Shown here piece after piece: positions 36,646 through 44,481 of a DNA stretch of 54,563 nt. The DNA comes from an uncultured Oscillospiraceae bacterium (lineage in GTDB: Bacteria > Bacillota > Clostridia > Oscillospirales > Oscillospiraceae), in NCBI GenBank assembly GCA_910584395.1, contig CAJUAS010000006.1:1-54563 (forward strand), in the 5' to 3' direction. Numbering within the stretch: position 1 is the first letter of the stretch; each line of letters opens with the position of its first letter. The position numbers and the translations under genes were made by a program. Under the pieces are notes generated by a model. It had not been told where the DNA came from, searched no databases, and saw only the letters and a program-made list of their open reading frames with translations.

Positions 36646-37440
36646 TTACTGCGCGTTGGAAATATCCGTACCAAAATACTTCTGGGAGAGCTGAGAAAGC
36701 GTCCCGTCCGACCCCAGCTCGCCGATGGCCTTGTCGATGGCTTCCCGGAGGGCGCGGGTCTCCTCCCCCTTCCGCATGGGAATGGCGACGCTGTCCGCGG
36801 CCGAAGCCAGACAGGCGATCTTCAGGTCTGCCTCGGGGTGCTGGGCCATGTAGTCGTAATAGGTCACCTCGGCATTCAAGGTGGCGTCGATGCGCCCGGA
36901 ATAGAGCAGCTCAAAGGTGGCCGCCAGATCGTCCACCCCGGTGACTTCCGCACCATAGGAGCGGGCGGTCGCGGCATAGGTGGAGGAAATGGTGTTGGCG
37001 GTCTTTTTGCCCTCCAGATCCTCCATCTTGGTGATGGAATCATTGTCCCCCTTAACGATGACCGCCATGCGGTCATAGGCGTAGGGGGTGGAGAAATCAT
37101 ACTTTTCCGCCCGGTCGGAGGTGACGTTCACGCCGTTGACCATGATGTCGTACCGGCCCGCGTCCAGTCCGCCCAGAAGGCCGTCCCACTCGCCGGTGAC
37201 AAAGCTGGCCTCCACGCCCAGCTTTTCGGCAATGGCCTCGGCCACCTCCACGTCGTAGCCCACCAGATCACCGTCCTCATTCACATACGTCCACGGCGCC
37301 CACGTTCCCTCCATGGCGACCACGATCTCGCCCCGCTGCTGAATGTCCGCCAGCAGGTCGTCCTTCTTCCCTCCGCTGCACCCGGCCAGCAGGGTGATGC
37401 ACAACGCCGCTGTTCCCAGCAACGCGATCAGCTTTTTCAT
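36646..37440 (-). CDS. Polar amino-acid ABC transporter, binding lipoprotein
   Basis: A 264-residue SBP family 3 protein. Signal peptide with lipobox LAGC (Cys21); the mature part starts with the typical IQQRGEIVVAMEGTWAPWTY segment, followed by VGYDVEVAEAIAEKLG and YDIMVNGV. Such proteins bind cystine, glutamine, glutamate or similar; the specificity cannot be read here. Its start overlaps the ATPase stop by four bases. Confidence 0.93.
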   Translation of the reverse strand: MKKLIALLGTAALCITLLAGCSGGKKDDLLADIQQRGEIVVAMEGTWAPWTYVNEDGDLVGYDVEVAEAIAEKLGVEASFVTGEWDGLLGGLDAGRYDIMVNGVNVTSDRAEKYDFSTPYAYDRMAVIVKGDNDSITKMEDLEGKKTANTISSTYAATARSYGAEVTGVDDLAATFELLYSGRIDATLNAEVTYYDYMAQHPEADLKIACLASAADSVAIPMRKGEETRALREAIDKAIGELGSDGTLSQLSQKYFGTDISNAQ

Positions 37441-38189
37441 GTCGTTTCCTCCTTGTGTTCCATGCTGCGAAGGAACGCCTTCATCCGTTCCTCCCTTGGG
37501 TTGTCAAAAAAGTCCTTGGAGGGGGCGGTCTCCACCACCGAGCCGTCCTCCATAAAGACCACCTTGGTGGATACGTTCCGGGCGAAGTTCATCTCGTGGG
37601 TGACCACCAGCATGGTCATTCCCTCCTCCGCCAGCTTCCGCATCACCGCCAGCACCTCGCCAATCAACTCCGGGTCAAGAGCGGAGGTGGGCTCGTCAAA
37701 ATAGATGATCTCCGGGTCGGTGGCAAGGGCGCGGGCGATGGCCGCGCGCTGCTGCTGTCCCCCGGAGAGCTGGGCCGGATAGTGGTCTTTCCGATCCAGC
37801 AGCCCCACCCGCTCCAAGGCCCGTTCCGCCTTGGCCCGCGCTTCCTCCTTGGGCATTTTTCGGGCGGTGACCAGCCCCTCCATCACGTTCTCCAGCGCCG
37901 TTTTGTTCAAAAACAGGTTGTAATTCTGAAACACGAAGGCCGTTTTTCGGCGCAGGCGCAGAATGTCCTTCTTGTTCATGCGGGCAAGGTCGAATTCCTC
38001 GCCGTCAAAGACAAGCGCCCCGCTGTCCGCCCGCTCCAAAAAGTTCATGCACCGAAGAAGGGTGGTCTTTCCCGAACCGCTCGGCCCGAGGATGGCGACC
38101 ACGTCCCCCTGCTCCACGCTGAGGTCGATGCCCTTCAAGACCTCCAGCGTTCCAAACCGCTTTTCGATCCCCTTCACGTTCAGCATCAT
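37437..38189 (-). CDS. Polar amino-acid ABC transporter, ATPase
   Basis: A 250-residue GlnQ-type ATPase: Walker A LGPSGSGKTTLL, Q-loop FQNYNLF, signature LSGGQQQRAAIARAL, Walker B IIYFDEPTSALDPE and the switch histidine in VTHEM. Overlaps the permease gene upstream and the binding-protein gene downstream by four bases each; two adjacent ATGs (38189, 38186) are possible starts. Confidence 0.95.
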   Translation of the reverse strand: MMLNVKGIEKRFGTLEVLKGIDLSVEQGDVVAILGPSGSGKTTLLRCMNFLERADSGALVFDGEEFDLARMNKKDILRLRRKTAFVFQNYNLFLNKTALENVMEGLVTARKMPKEEARAKAERALERVGLLDRKDHYPAQLSGGQQQRAAIARALATDPEIIYFDEPTSALDPELIGEVLAVMRKLAEEGMTMLVVTHEMNFARNVSTKVVFMEDGSVVETAPSKDFFDNPREERMKAFLRSMEHKEETT

Positions 38190-38866
38190 ACCGCCGCCTC
38201 CTTTCCCTCATAGGCGGACAGCTTTCTCTCTCCCCAGCTCTGGAGCTTGGTGAGTACCGTGCAGAACATCAGGTAGATGACCGCCGTCTCCAGATAGAGG
38301 GCCAGCGGCTCATAGTAGATGGCGTTGATCTGCTTGGTGACCATCATCATCTCGGTCACCGTCACCACCGACACCAAGGAGGTGTCCTTCAGCATGGCGA
38401 TGAGAGAGTTCGCCAGCGAGGGGAAGGCCGTCCGCAGGGCTTGGGGCAGCACGATGCGGCGGATGACCTGAAGATAGCTCATGCCCACGCAGTATCCCGC
38501 CTCCAGCTGCCCGGCCGGAACGGACTCCAGCGCGGCGCGGATGATCTCGGCGGCGTACGCCCCCTCGTTGACGGAAAACACCAAGATGGCGGCGGTAAAG
38601 GGCTGGATGACCACCCCCACATGGGGCAGGCCGAAAAAGACCACAAAAAGCTGCACCAACAGGGGCGTGCCCCGGATGACCCAGATGTAAAAGCGGCAGA
38701 CCTGCTTGAGGCCCTTGACGTCCGCAAACTGCACCAGCGCCACCGCCACGGCGATGACCATCGCCAGAGAAAAGGAGATGACGGTCAGGGGAATGGTGCG
38801 GGTGAGGCCGGGGATCAAAATTTTCGGAAAGGAATCCACTAAGATTCCTAAAAGACGCTGATTCAA
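38186..38866 (-). CDS. Polar amino-acid ABC transporter, permease
   Basis: A 226-residue HisM-type permease with about five helices, the family's LVQLFVVFFGLPHVG segment and the EAA loop (AGYCVGMSYLQVIRRIVLPQA). It starts 21 bases behind an aldose-epimerase gene; no promoter fits in that gap, so both are likely on one transcript. Confidence 0.93.
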   Translation of the reverse strand: MNQRLLGILVDSFPKILIPGLTRTIPLTVISFSLAMVIAVAVALVQFADVKGLKQVCRFYIWVIRGTPLLVQLFVVFFGLPHVGVVIQPFTAAILVFSVNEGAYAAEIIRAALESVPAGQLEAGYCVGMSYLQVIRRIVLPQALRTAFPSLANSLIAMLKDTSLVSVVTVTEMMMVTKQINAIYYEPLALYLETAVIYLMFCTVLTKLQSWGERKLSAYEGKEAAV

Positions 38867-38887
38867 GTGCTGTGTCCCACCTTAACG

Positions 38888-39676
38888 TTACAGATTCTCA
38901 AAATTCATGCGGAGCGTCCACGTTCTGCTTTCCCCGGGGGCGAGCAGAACCGTGCCGGGCCGCTCCATCAGGTCGTGGCTCTCGCCGATGTAGCCGCTCC
39001 ACGGCTCAATGCACACAAAGCCCGGGATACCCGGCTTGCTCCAGAGGAGGGTGGTAAACCACCCCTTGTTGTCCACCTCGATGTACTTTCCCGTGGGGAC
39101 GTGTTCCAGACGCGCCCAGTCGCCGCCGCCGTAGATGTCCATGGAATCATCGTCAAACGCGCTGCGCTCCATGGGGATCACCTTGCCGCTTGCAAAGCGC
39201 ACCACATACTCTTCGATGTCGCTCCCCTCCACAAAGGGGCAGTTGAACGCCGGGTGGAAGCCCATCTGGGTGGGCATGGGCCGATCCGAGCGGTTGGTGG
39301 CGGTGCAGACGGTGAGGGCCTTCTTCCCCTCTACCTTGTGGGTGGTGCGGAGAGTAAAGGCCCACGGCCAAACCTCGTCCCCCTCGTGATCCATGCGGAA
39401 GGTCATCTCGCTGCCGCTCCGGGCCTCCAGCTCATGGTTTGCCTCGCGGGCAAGTCCGTGGCGGACGGAGGAGTGATGGCGCACGCCGTCTAACTCATAT
39501 TCGCCGTCCTGAAGCATCCCGCACCACGGGAAGCACAGCGGGGCATGACCGGCCCACACCTTCGGATCGCCGCCCCAGATCAGCTCCTTGCCCTCTGCGG
39601 TGCGAATGGCCATCAGCTGCGCGCCCTCGGTGGCCGCCGTCAACGTCAGGCAGGCATTTTGAATGGTATATTTCAT
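38888..39676 (-). CDS. Aldose 1-epimerase family protein
   Basis: A 262-residue galactose-mutarotase-fold protein of the YeaD/LacX-like group: LIWGGDPKVWAGHAPLCFPWCG near the N-terminus, GFHPAFNCP with the likely catalytic histidine in the middle and the C-terminal CIEPWSG with the likely base glutamate. The natural sugar substrate is not readable. Start 39676 follows GGAGGG. First gene of a unit with the amino-acid transporter and ilvD, a functional mismatch worth noting. Confidence 0.88.
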   Translation of the reverse strand: MKYTIQNACLTLTAATEGAQLMAIRTAEGKELIWGGDPKVWAGHAPLCFPWCGMLQDGEYELDGVRHHSSVRHGLAREANHELEARSGSEMTFRMDHEGDEVWPWAFTLRTTHKVEGKKALTVCTATNRSDRPMPTQMGFHPAFNCPFVEGSDIEEYVVRFASGKVIPMERSAFDDDSMDIYGGGDWARLEHVPTGKYIEVDNKGWFTTLLWSKPGIPGFVCIEPWSGYIGESHDLMERPGTVLLAPGESRTWTLRMNFENL

Positions 39677-39722
39677 GGCCTTTTCCCTCCTTGAATCGTT
39701 CCTGTGGAAATACATATCCTAC

Positions 39723-39751
39723 ATTGTACCACTCCGCCGTTTTTTTGACAA
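39723..39751 (-). promoter_or_regulatory. Promoter of the epimerase-ABC-ilvD unit
   Basis: Minus strand TTGTCA (39746-39751), 17 bases, TACAAT (39723-39728), 47 bases before the start. Confidence 0.68.
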
Positions 39752-39768
39752 CACCTTCCTGTCTCCCC

Positions 39769-39798
39769 TTGACTTCCCCGTTCCACCTTTGTTACAAT
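39769..39798 (+). promoter_or_regulatory. Promoter of the ECF transporter genes
   Basis: TTGACT (39769-39774), 18 bases, TACAAT (39793-39798), 46 bases before ecfT. Divergent from the epimerase promoter 18 bases away. The leader is too short for a vitamin riboswitch. Confidence 0.65.
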
Positions 39799-39843
39799 GA
39801 ATCACCAAACACACCGTCCGCACTTGGGAAAGGAGGCTCTGCC

Positions 39844-40740
39844 ATGGCGCGCCGCGACGGGTTTTCATCCTATCATCCTCTGGTCAATTTTTTCTTTTTT
39901 GCGCTGGTGATCGCCTTTTCCATGTTCCTGATGCACCCCGTCTGCCTTGCCGTCTCCTTTTTCTGCGCCGCCGCCTATGCCCTCTGTCTGAACGGCAGAA
40001 AGGCCCTGCGGCTTCAGCTCCGCTTCTTGCTGCCCACCCTTTTCTTCACCGCCGTCCTCAACCCCGCCTTCAACCATAGGGGGGTCACCGTCCTCGCCCA
40101 TCTGCCCTCGGGAAGCCCTCTGACGCTGGAGAGCGTTCTCTATGGGTTGGCCGCCGCCGTGATGCTGTGTACGGTGGTCAATTGGTTCACCTGCTACACC
40201 GCGGTGATGACCTCGGACAAGTTCGTCTATCTCTTTGGGCGGATCATTCCCTCCCTTTCGCTGGTGCTTTCTATGACCCTGCGCCTGATCCCCCGTTTTC
40301 GCCAGCAGTTTCGCGTGGTGCGTCAGGCCCAAGCCTCCATTGGGCGGGACGTGTCCGCCGGAGCGCTGCTTCAGCGACTCCGAAACGCCGCGGCCATCCT
40401 CTCCATTCTTATCACTTGGTCGCTGGAAAACGCCATTGAGACCGCCGACTCCATGAAAAGCCGGGGCTATGGCCTGCCCGGACGCACCGCCTTTTCCATT
40501 TACCGCTTTGACGCGCGGGACAAGGCCGCGCTGGTCTGGCTGACCCTCTGCGGCGTCGGTCTGGCCCTCGGCTGTGCCGCCGGCGGTTTTGCTTGGCGGT
40601 ATTTCCCCGCAGTGGAGGGGACGGGGCTTTCTCCCCTGTCCCTGTGTCTCCAACTGGGATATCTGGCCCTCTGCCTGACCCCCCTCATGCTCAACGGAAA
40701 GGAGGGGCTGGCATGGAAACGCTCACGCTGCGCGGCCTGA
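39844..40740 (+). CDS. ecfT: ECF transporter T component
   Basis: A 298-residue EcfT/CbiQ-family membrane protein, the scaffold of an energy-coupling-factor vitamin or metal importer. About six helices and, between them, the cytoplasmic coupling helices with the family's Ala-Arg-Gly type motifs (RLIPRFRQQ...; ADSMKSRGYGLPGR) that touch the ATPases. AAGGAGG before the start. Its end overlaps the next gene by 28 bases, so the two are coupled. Confidence 0.9.
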   Translation: MARRDGFSSYHPLVNFFFFALVIAFSMFLMHPVCLAVSFFCAAAYALCLNGRKALRLQLRFLLPTLFFTAVLNPAFNHRGVTVLAHLPSGSPLTLESVLYGLAAAVMLCTVVNWFTCYTAVMTSDKFVYLFGRIIPSLSLVLSMTLRLIPRFRQQFRVVRQAQASIGRDVSAGALLQRLRNAAAILSILITWSLENAIETADSMKSRGYGLPGRTAFSIYRFDARDKAALVWLTLCGVGLALGCAAGGFAWRYFPAVEGTGLSPLSLCLQLGYLALCLTPLMLNGKEGLAWKRSRCAA

Positions 40741-43340
40741 CCTTTACCTATCCCCGGCGTCCGCAGCCCGCCTTGAACTGCGTCTCCCTCAGCCTTCAGC
40801 CGGGAGATTTTCTCGTCCTCTGCGGCCCTTCCGGCTGCGGCAAGACCACCCTTCTGCGCCAATGCAAGACCGTCCTCACCCCCCACGGCGTCCGCACCGG
40901 GGACATCCTGCTGGACGGCAGGCCGCTGGAGGAGTATGACCTGCGCCAACAGAGCCAGTCCATCGGCTTCGTGCAGCAATCCCCGGACAACCAGCTTGTT
41001 ACCGACAAGGTGTGGCACGAGCTGGCCTTTGGGCTGGAAAGTCTGGGCTATGACACCCCCACCATCCGCCGCCGGGTGGCGGAGATGGCCTCCTTTTTTG
41101 GCATTCAGGGGTGGTTTTACAAGGATGTCGCCGACCTCTCCGGGGGACAGAAGCAGCTTTTGAATCTGGCCGCCGTCATGGCCCTCGGCCCGCGTATTCT
41201 CATTTTGGACGAACCAACCTCCCAGCTCGATCCCATTGCCGCCGCCGATTTTTTAGGGGTCTTGGGGCGGCTCAACCGGGAGCTTGGCGTCACCGTCCTT
41301 TTGAGCGAGCACCGGCTGGAGGAGGCCCTCCCTCCGGCCAACCGCGTGGCTGTGATGGATCAGGGCGCGATCCTCACCGTGGGCACTCCGCAAGAGGTGG
41401 GGCAGGTGCTGAAGGCCCAAAACCACCCCATGTTTTTTGCCATGCCCACCCCCCTGCGGGTGTGGGCGGCGGTGGACAGCGGCCTGACGCCCCCCATCAC
41501 CGTCCGGGAGGGGCGGGACTGGCTGGCCCGATATGCCGCCGGCCACCCTCTGCTGCCCTTGCCTGACCCGCCGGCGTATGCCTACCCGGAGGCCCCCGCC
41601 GTCTCCTGCAGGGAGCTGTGGTTCAAATATGAAAAGGACAGCCCCGACGTGCTCCGGGGCTTGTCGCTGGAGGTCAAGCGGGGCGAGATCCTCGCCCTGC
41701 TGGGCGGCAACGGCACGGGCAAGTCCACCCTCCTCAAGCTCTTGGCAGGGCAGGAAAAGCCCTACCGCGGCACGGTGGCGGTGAACGGCCGGGTGGGTGT
41801 TCTGCCCCAAAATCCCCAAGCCCTTTTTCTCAAAAAAACCGTCCGGGAGGATCTGTTTGCCCTTTGCGGAGACGAAGTCCGCGTGGCCCGCGCCGTCTCT
41901 CTTTGCCGTCTGGAGAGTCTGCTGGAGCGTCACCCCTTCGACCTCTCCGGGGGCGAGCAGCAGCGCGCCGCGCTGGCCAAGGTCTTGCTCCTTGAGCCGG
42001 AGATCCTGCTGATGGACGAGCCGACCAAGGGGCTGGACGCAGAATTCAAGCGAACCTTCGCCGGTATCGTGCAGGCCCTTGCCGCCCGGGGGGTGACCGT
42101 TCTCATGGTGAGCCACGACATTGAGTTTTGCGCCGCCTACGCCCACCGCTGCACCCTGCTGTTTGACGGCGGCGTGGTCACCGAAGGTGCTCCCCGCGCC
42201 TTTTTCTCCGGCAACAGCTTTTACACCACCGCGGCCAACCGCATGGGCCGCGCCCTTGCCCCCGAGGCGGTCACCGCCGACGACCTGATCCGCCTCTGCG
42301 GCGGCGTTCCCACCCCGCCTCCGCCGTTGCCGGAGGATATCCCGTCCCTGCCCAAGCCTCCCGGCGGCGATGTCACCGCCGGGAAGCCCGCCAAGCTCCC
42401 GTGGTGGCGCAAGCTGCTGGGCGCGGTCTCCGGGGCGGTGGCCCTCGCCCTGCTTACCCACTTTGCGGGCCTCACCAACCTCTCTCCTCTCCTTGCCGCC
42501 GTGGGACTGACCAACCGGGCCGCCCGGCAGATGTGGCTCTACGGCATCTTTTACGCCTCCCTCTTGCTCTGTGCCGTTGCCCTGACCCAGCGGCCGATCC
42601 GCTCCGCTGAGCCAACCAAACCGCCGCCGGAACGGCGCAAGCTCCCCCGCCGCACCGCCGCCGGGGCTGTTTTGACCCTGCTGCTTATCCCTCTGACCCT
42701 GTTCGTGGGGCAGGTCTATCTGGGCGGCGGGAAGTACTACTTTATTATGCTGTTGGTGCTGCTGGAGGGGATGCTCCCCTTCTTCCTCGTCTTTGAGGGA
42801 CGCAGACCCAAGCCCCGGGAGCTGGTGGTCATCGCCGTGCTGTGCGCCGTGGGGGTGGTGGGCCGGGCCGCGCTGGTGATGCTGCCCCAGTTCAAGCCCG
42901 CCGTAGCCCTCACCATCATCTCCGGGGTCGCCTTCGGCGGGGAAACGGGCTTCTTGGTGGGCGCGGTGACCATGCTGGCGTCCAACGTTTTGCTGGGCCA
43001 AGGGCCATATACCCCATGGCAGATGTTTGCCGCCGGGATCATCGGCTTTTTGGCCGGGATCTTGCACCGTATGGGGCTGCTGCGGCGCACCCGGCTCTCG
43101 TTGTGCATCTTCGGCGCGCTGGCCACCCTGCTCCTCTACGGCGGGATCATGAACTTCCAGTCCGCCCTTCAGGCTTCTCCCGACGTGCTGAATGGGAAGA
43201 TCGTGCTGGCTTACTGCGCCAGCGGCTTCCCCATGGACTGTATCCACGCCGCCGCCACTTGGTTCTTCCTCTGGATCGCCGCCGAGCCAATGCTGGAAAA
43301 GTTAGACCGGATCAAAGCCAAATACGGCCTGATCGAATGA
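40713..43340 (+). CDS. Fused ECF ATPase-ATPase-S component
   Basis: An 875-residue protein with three parts normally made as separate chains. ATPase 1 (about 1-270): Walker A GPSGCGKTT (38-46), signature LSGGQKQ near 141, ILDEPTSQLD. ATPase 2 (about 300-520): Walker A GGNGTGKST near 331, signature LSGGEQQ near 410, LLMDEPTKGLD. A Pro-rich linker then leads to a membrane domain (about 565-875) with seven or more helices resembling ECF S components (late ISGVAFGGETGFLVGAVTM, PWQMFAAG). Together with EcfT this would be a complete importer in two chains. Substrate unknown; no riboswitch indicates one. AAGGAGG precedes ATG 40713. Confidence 0.9.
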   Translation: METLTLRGLTFTYPRRPQPALNCVSLSLQPGDFLVLCGPSGCGKTTLLRQCKTVLTPHGVRTGDILLDGRPLEEYDLRQQSQSIGFVQQSPDNQLVTDKVWHELAFGLESLGYDTPTIRRRVAEMASFFGIQGWFYKDVADLSGGQKQLLNLAAVMALGPRILILDEPTSQLDPIAAADFLGVLGRLNRELGVTVLLSEHRLEEALPPANRVAVMDQGAILTVGTPQEVGQVLKAQNHPMFFAMPTPLRVWAAVDSGLTPPITVREGRDWLARYAAGHPLLPLPDPPAYAYPEAPAVSCRELWFKYEKDSPDVLRGLSLEVKRGEILALLGGNGTGKSTLLKLLAGQEKPYRGTVAVNGRVGVLPQNPQALFLKKTVREDLFALCGDEVRVARAVSLCRLESLLERHPFDLSGGEQQRAALAKVLLLEPEILLMDEPTKGLDAEFKRTFAGIVQALAARGVTVLMVSHDIEFCAAYAHRCTLLFDGGVVTEGAPRAFFSGNSFYTTAANRMGRALAPEAVTADDLIRLCGGVPTPPPPLPEDIPSLPKPPGGDVTAGKPAKLPWWRKLLGAVSGAVALALLTHFAGLTNLSPLLAAVGLTNRAARQMWLYGIFYASLLLCAVALTQRPIRSAEPTKPPPERRKLPRRTAAGAVLTLLLIPLTLFVGQVYLGGGKYYFIMLLVLLEGMLPFFLVFEGRRPKPRELVVIAVLCAVGVVGRAALVMLPQFKPAVALTIISGVAFGGETGFLVGAVTMLASNVLLGQGPYTPWQMFAAGIIGFLAGILHRMGLLRRTRLSLCIFGALATLLLYGGIMNFQSALQASPDVLNGKIVLAYCASGFPMDCIHAAATWFFLWIAAEPMLEKLDRIKAKYGLIE

Positions 43341-43355
43341 CCGGGGCAAAAGGAA

Positions 43356-43384
43356 GCGGCTGACCGTTTGGTCAGCCGCCGGTT
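43356..43384. repeat. 29-bp hairpin repeat, copy 1 (terminator of ECF genes)
   Basis: Contains stem GCGGCTGACC/GGTCAGCCGC with loop GTTT, 15 bases behind the ECF fusion stop. The same 29 bases occur at 44226-44254. Here the T-tract is interrupted, so termination may be weaker than at copy 2. Confidence 0.8.
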
Positions 43385-43394
43385 ACGTTTACGG

Positions 43395-43874
43395 TTATAC
43401 ATAATAGGGATCGGGCTTTAGCAAAAGGGCAATGAAGTCCACTATAACCCCAACGAAGAATAGACCGCACGTAAAGCAGTACAGAATCCCCATGCCTATC
43501 TTTCCCTCATAGAATTTATGCCCGCCCAAGTAACCCAGAAACAGGCACAGCAGGATCGCCACCCACTTGCTTTTGGGCTGTCCCATCACCACAGGAGCAG
43601 CCGTCTGCTTTTGTACCTGCGTATTGGTATTGGTGTTGTTGTTCGCGTTGTTGATAACAATATTAGGGGTCGCGGCGGCCATCTGCTCCACCTGACAGCC
43701 ACATAGCGGGCAGATCACTGCCTGAGCGTCGATACTCCCTCCGCAGTGGCTGCAAAACTTTGTGGGCCGCTGCGCGGTTGCCTGTGCCGTCCCCTGTCCT
43801 GCACTTTCGGATCGTGTTTCTTCTACGGGTGCTACCGGAGCAGTCCCCTGCTCGTGGATGTTTTCTCCTTCCAT
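43395..43874 (-). CDS. Zinc-ribbon plus TM2 domain membrane protein
   Basis: A 159-residue protein: low-complexity lead (1-38), a zinc ribbon with CSHCG (C41, C44) and CPLCG (C55, C58), an Asn/Thr/Gln-rich linker (about 68-90), and a TM2 domain with two helices (KWVAILLCLFLGYLGGHKFYEG and the second about 125-150). Function of such ribbon-TM2 proteins is unknown. The N-run linker and lower GC differ from the neighbouring genes. Own promoter at 43918-43947. Confidence 0.85.
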   Translation of the reverse strand: MEGENIHEQGTAPVAPVEETRSESAGQGTAQATAQRPTKFCSHCGGSIDAQAVICPLCGCQVEQMAAATPNIVINNANNNTNTNTQVQKQTAAPVVMGQPKSKWVAILLCLFLGYLGGHKFYEGKIGMGILYCFTCGLFFVGVIVDFIALLLKPDPYYV

Positions 43875-43917
43875 ATTCGCCTTGCTCTCCTTCTTTAGTT
43901 ATCTTTGGGATAATATG

Positions 43918-43947
43918 AGAATACCACAACCGATAAGATAATGTCAA
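43918..43947 (-). promoter_or_regulatory. Promoter of the zinc-ribbon/TM2 gene
   Basis: Minus strand perfect TTGACA (43942-43947), 18 bases, TATTCT (43918-43923), in an AT-rich stretch. Confidence 0.6.
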
Positions 43948-43975
43948 TAGTCATTTAAGGGATGAGGTTGATGTT

Positions 43976-44233
43976 GTGCGGTTGTTGAAATTGGACGGTC
44001 GGTGCAACGTGTGCGGAAATGTTGTACGCGAGGCGCGGGAGGCTCTGGACTTATCCCAAGAGCAGTTGGCCGCGCAGGTGCAGTTACGCGGCCACTCCTT
44101 GACCCAGAAAGCTATAAGCCGCATTGAAGCAGGCGAGAGGGTCGTACCGGATTACGAAATCCCTCTGCTTGCTGCCGCATTAAAAATTGACCCTCTGAGG
44201 CTTTTGGGCCTTGAAGATAAAACCGGCGGCTGA
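43976..44233 (+). CDS. XRE-family HTH regulator with N-terminal CxxC
   Basis: An 85-residue regulator. The HTH covers about residues 20-75 (REALDLSQEQLAAQV... QKAISRIEAGERVVPDYE). Before it is a CNVCG pair (residues about 10-13) that could bind metal or respond to redox state. GTG start at 43976, preceded by GATGAGG; no in-frame ATG. Divergent from the TM2 gene with 101 bases between, so it may control that gene. Its stop codon lies inside the stem of the following terminator. Confidence 0.82.
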   Translation: MRLLKLDGRCNVCGNVVREAREALDLSQEQLAAQVQLRGHSLTQKAISRIEAGERVVPDYEIPLLAAALKIDPLRLLGLEDKTGG

Positions 44234-44256
44234 CCGTTTGGTCAGCCGCCGGTTTT
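44221..44256. terminator. Bidirectional terminator containing 29-bp repeat copy 2
   Basis: Stem AACCGGCGGCTGACC/GGTCAGCCGCCGGTT with loop GTTT, A4 before and T4 after. It serves both the XRE gene and the converging ribbon-helix-helix gene; bases 44226-44254 are identical to 43356-43384. Confidence 0.88.
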
Positions 44257-44443
44257 ATTCCTCGGTCTCTTCACATTTCGGGATCGGGCCGTCTTTTGCT
44301 TCAAAATCTCGCACACACTGCCGCACCAAGTAAAGCAGCTGCCCGTTGATGGAGCGTCCCTCATAGTTCGCAATGTAGCGCAGCTTGTGATGCAATTCCG
44401 GGTCGATCTCCAATCCCAAATGCTTGTTTGCCTTGTTTCGCAT
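44255..44443 (-). CDS. Small ribbon-helix-helix (Arc-like) protein
   Basis: A 62-residue protein with an Arc/MetJ-type layout: short beta strand (KHLGLEID), then helix (PELHHKLRYIANYEG), turn RSIN and second helix (GQLLYLVRQCVRDFE). Such proteins bind DNA as dimers and often regulate themselves. ATG 44443 follows GAGGTGG; an upstream TTG is less likely. No toxin gene is adjacent. An inverted repeat just upstream (44461-44473) is a possible operator. Confidence 0.75.
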   Translation of the reverse strand: MRNKANKHLGLEIDPELHHKLRYIANYEGRSINGQLLYLVRQCVRDFEAKDGPIPKCEETEE

Positions 44444-44460
44444 AAGCCACCTCAAAGTAA

Positions 44461-44473
44461 ACTTGTATCAAGT
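44461..44473. promoter_or_regulatory. Inverted repeat upstream of the ribbon-helix-helix gene
   Basis: ACTTG-TAT-CAAGT, perfect 5-base arms, 17 bases before the start. It sits where an autoregulatory operator would be; no binding data can be inferred from sequence alone. Confidence 0.4.
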
Positions 44474-44481
44474 ATGCCAAT

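Noticed and set aside
39775..39843. Vitamin riboswitch upstream of the ECF genes
   Set aside because: The leader is about 40 bases and shows no thiamine, cobalamin or FMN element features.
41253..43247. A 664-codon open frame opposite the ECF fusion gene
   Set aside because: Antisense to conserved ATPase domains, with G/Q/H-rich composition and no recognisable domain.
44255..44443. Toxin-antitoxin module with the ribbon-helix-helix protein as antitoxin
   Set aside because: No toxin-like gene is adjacent; recO and a terminator are the direct neighbours.
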